Position numbers and translations under genes: made by a program
Shown: piece by piece, positions 18,737 through 19,139 of the stretch
How the letters are laid out: each line of letters starts with the position of its first letter
Position numbering within the stretch: the first letter of the stretch is position 1
The notes under the pieces: model-generated
Databases searched by the model: none
What the model was told of the DNA's origin: nothing
The model's input: only the letters and a program-made list of their open reading frames with translations
Assembly (NCBI GenBank): GCA_005281725.1
Contig: SSBO01000059.1
Location: 1-19,139, forward strand
Reading direction: 5' to 3'
Origin: Wuchereria bancrofti
Lineage: Eukaryota > Nematoda > Chromadorea > Rhabditida > Onchocercidae
Length of the DNA stretch: 19,139 nt

Positions 18737-19139
18737 AATACTTCAAGCGAAATTTATAGGAAAAATAAATTTAAGTGTATACAAACATATGAATATCTGA
18801 TTGGGAAATTTGTTATCCGTCGTAGTGGGTTAGTTTATATTAATTTATGACTTACACAAAAACGGTGACTTCAGCTAAGCCAAAATCAATTATTAATTGG
18901 ATTACATAAAAATATATGAAAAAAAAGGAAGACATTTACTGTACTACTATTACTGTTTAAAGATTTGTGATATCTCCTAAAATTTTCCAATATTTTATCA
19001 AATTATTACCTTGTCAAAAAATCGAATTTTACGTCTGATTTTTGACTGGATTATTTTTTGCATAAATATTCTTTCTACATAACAATTTCATGCATCATTT
19101 ATTAACTAAATAATTGTAAATAATTTTCTCACTATGAGA
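18737..19139. other. AT-rich tail, nothing identified
   Basis: I found no gene, RNA or repeat here; no ORF of note on either strand. Confidence 0.4.

Overview
The window looks like nuclear DNA of a nematode, most likely a parasitic one such as a filaria. Three things suggest this: strong AT richness, worm-type splice acceptors (TTTCAG, TTTTCTCAG), and a seven-transmembrane chemoreceptor of the nematode-restricted Srx type. It is not bacterial. The genes are interrupted, so long uninterrupted ORFs mislead here; the real coding parts are short exons that agree in splice phase.

Layout. 1-1167 (+) is a decayed env-like gene of an LTR retroelement, leading into what looks like its 3' LTR (about 1160-1625). 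1626-3353 holds no gene I can support. 3354-3599 (-) encodes a cAMP-dependent protein kinase inhibitor (PKI) with an intact pseudosubstrate motif. About 500-750 bp upstream of it is a GC-rich island carrying two CRE-like sites 11 bp apart and a CCAAT box, the likely promoter. 4401-6126 is AT-rich without a gene. 6127-6480 (+) resembles a decayed retroelement gag. 7290-8515 is a pyrimidine-rich, CpG-containing stretch with a TATA-like box; it may be promoter and outron for the next gene. 8532-10572 (+) is a six-exon gene model, phase-consistent throughout, for a small cysteine-containing protein of unknown function.

11063-12694 and 12696-14327 are identical 1,632-bp copies separated by one N. 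This is most simply an unmerged contig overlap, so the true locus is probably about 1.6 kb shorter. 14423-16252 (-) is an Srx-family chemoreceptor with six recognisable exons covering TM1 to TM7. Five of its introns match in phase, but there is one in-frame TGA between TM2 and TM3. 16253-19139 is AT-rich, with a possible first exon for the receptor and a diverged hairpin-bearing direct repeat.

The genes are not an operon. The clearest functional idea is a PKA loop: a PKA inhibitor whose presumed promoter carries CRE sites, so cAMP signalling could induce its own brake. Nothing seen amounts to a new defence or mobile system.
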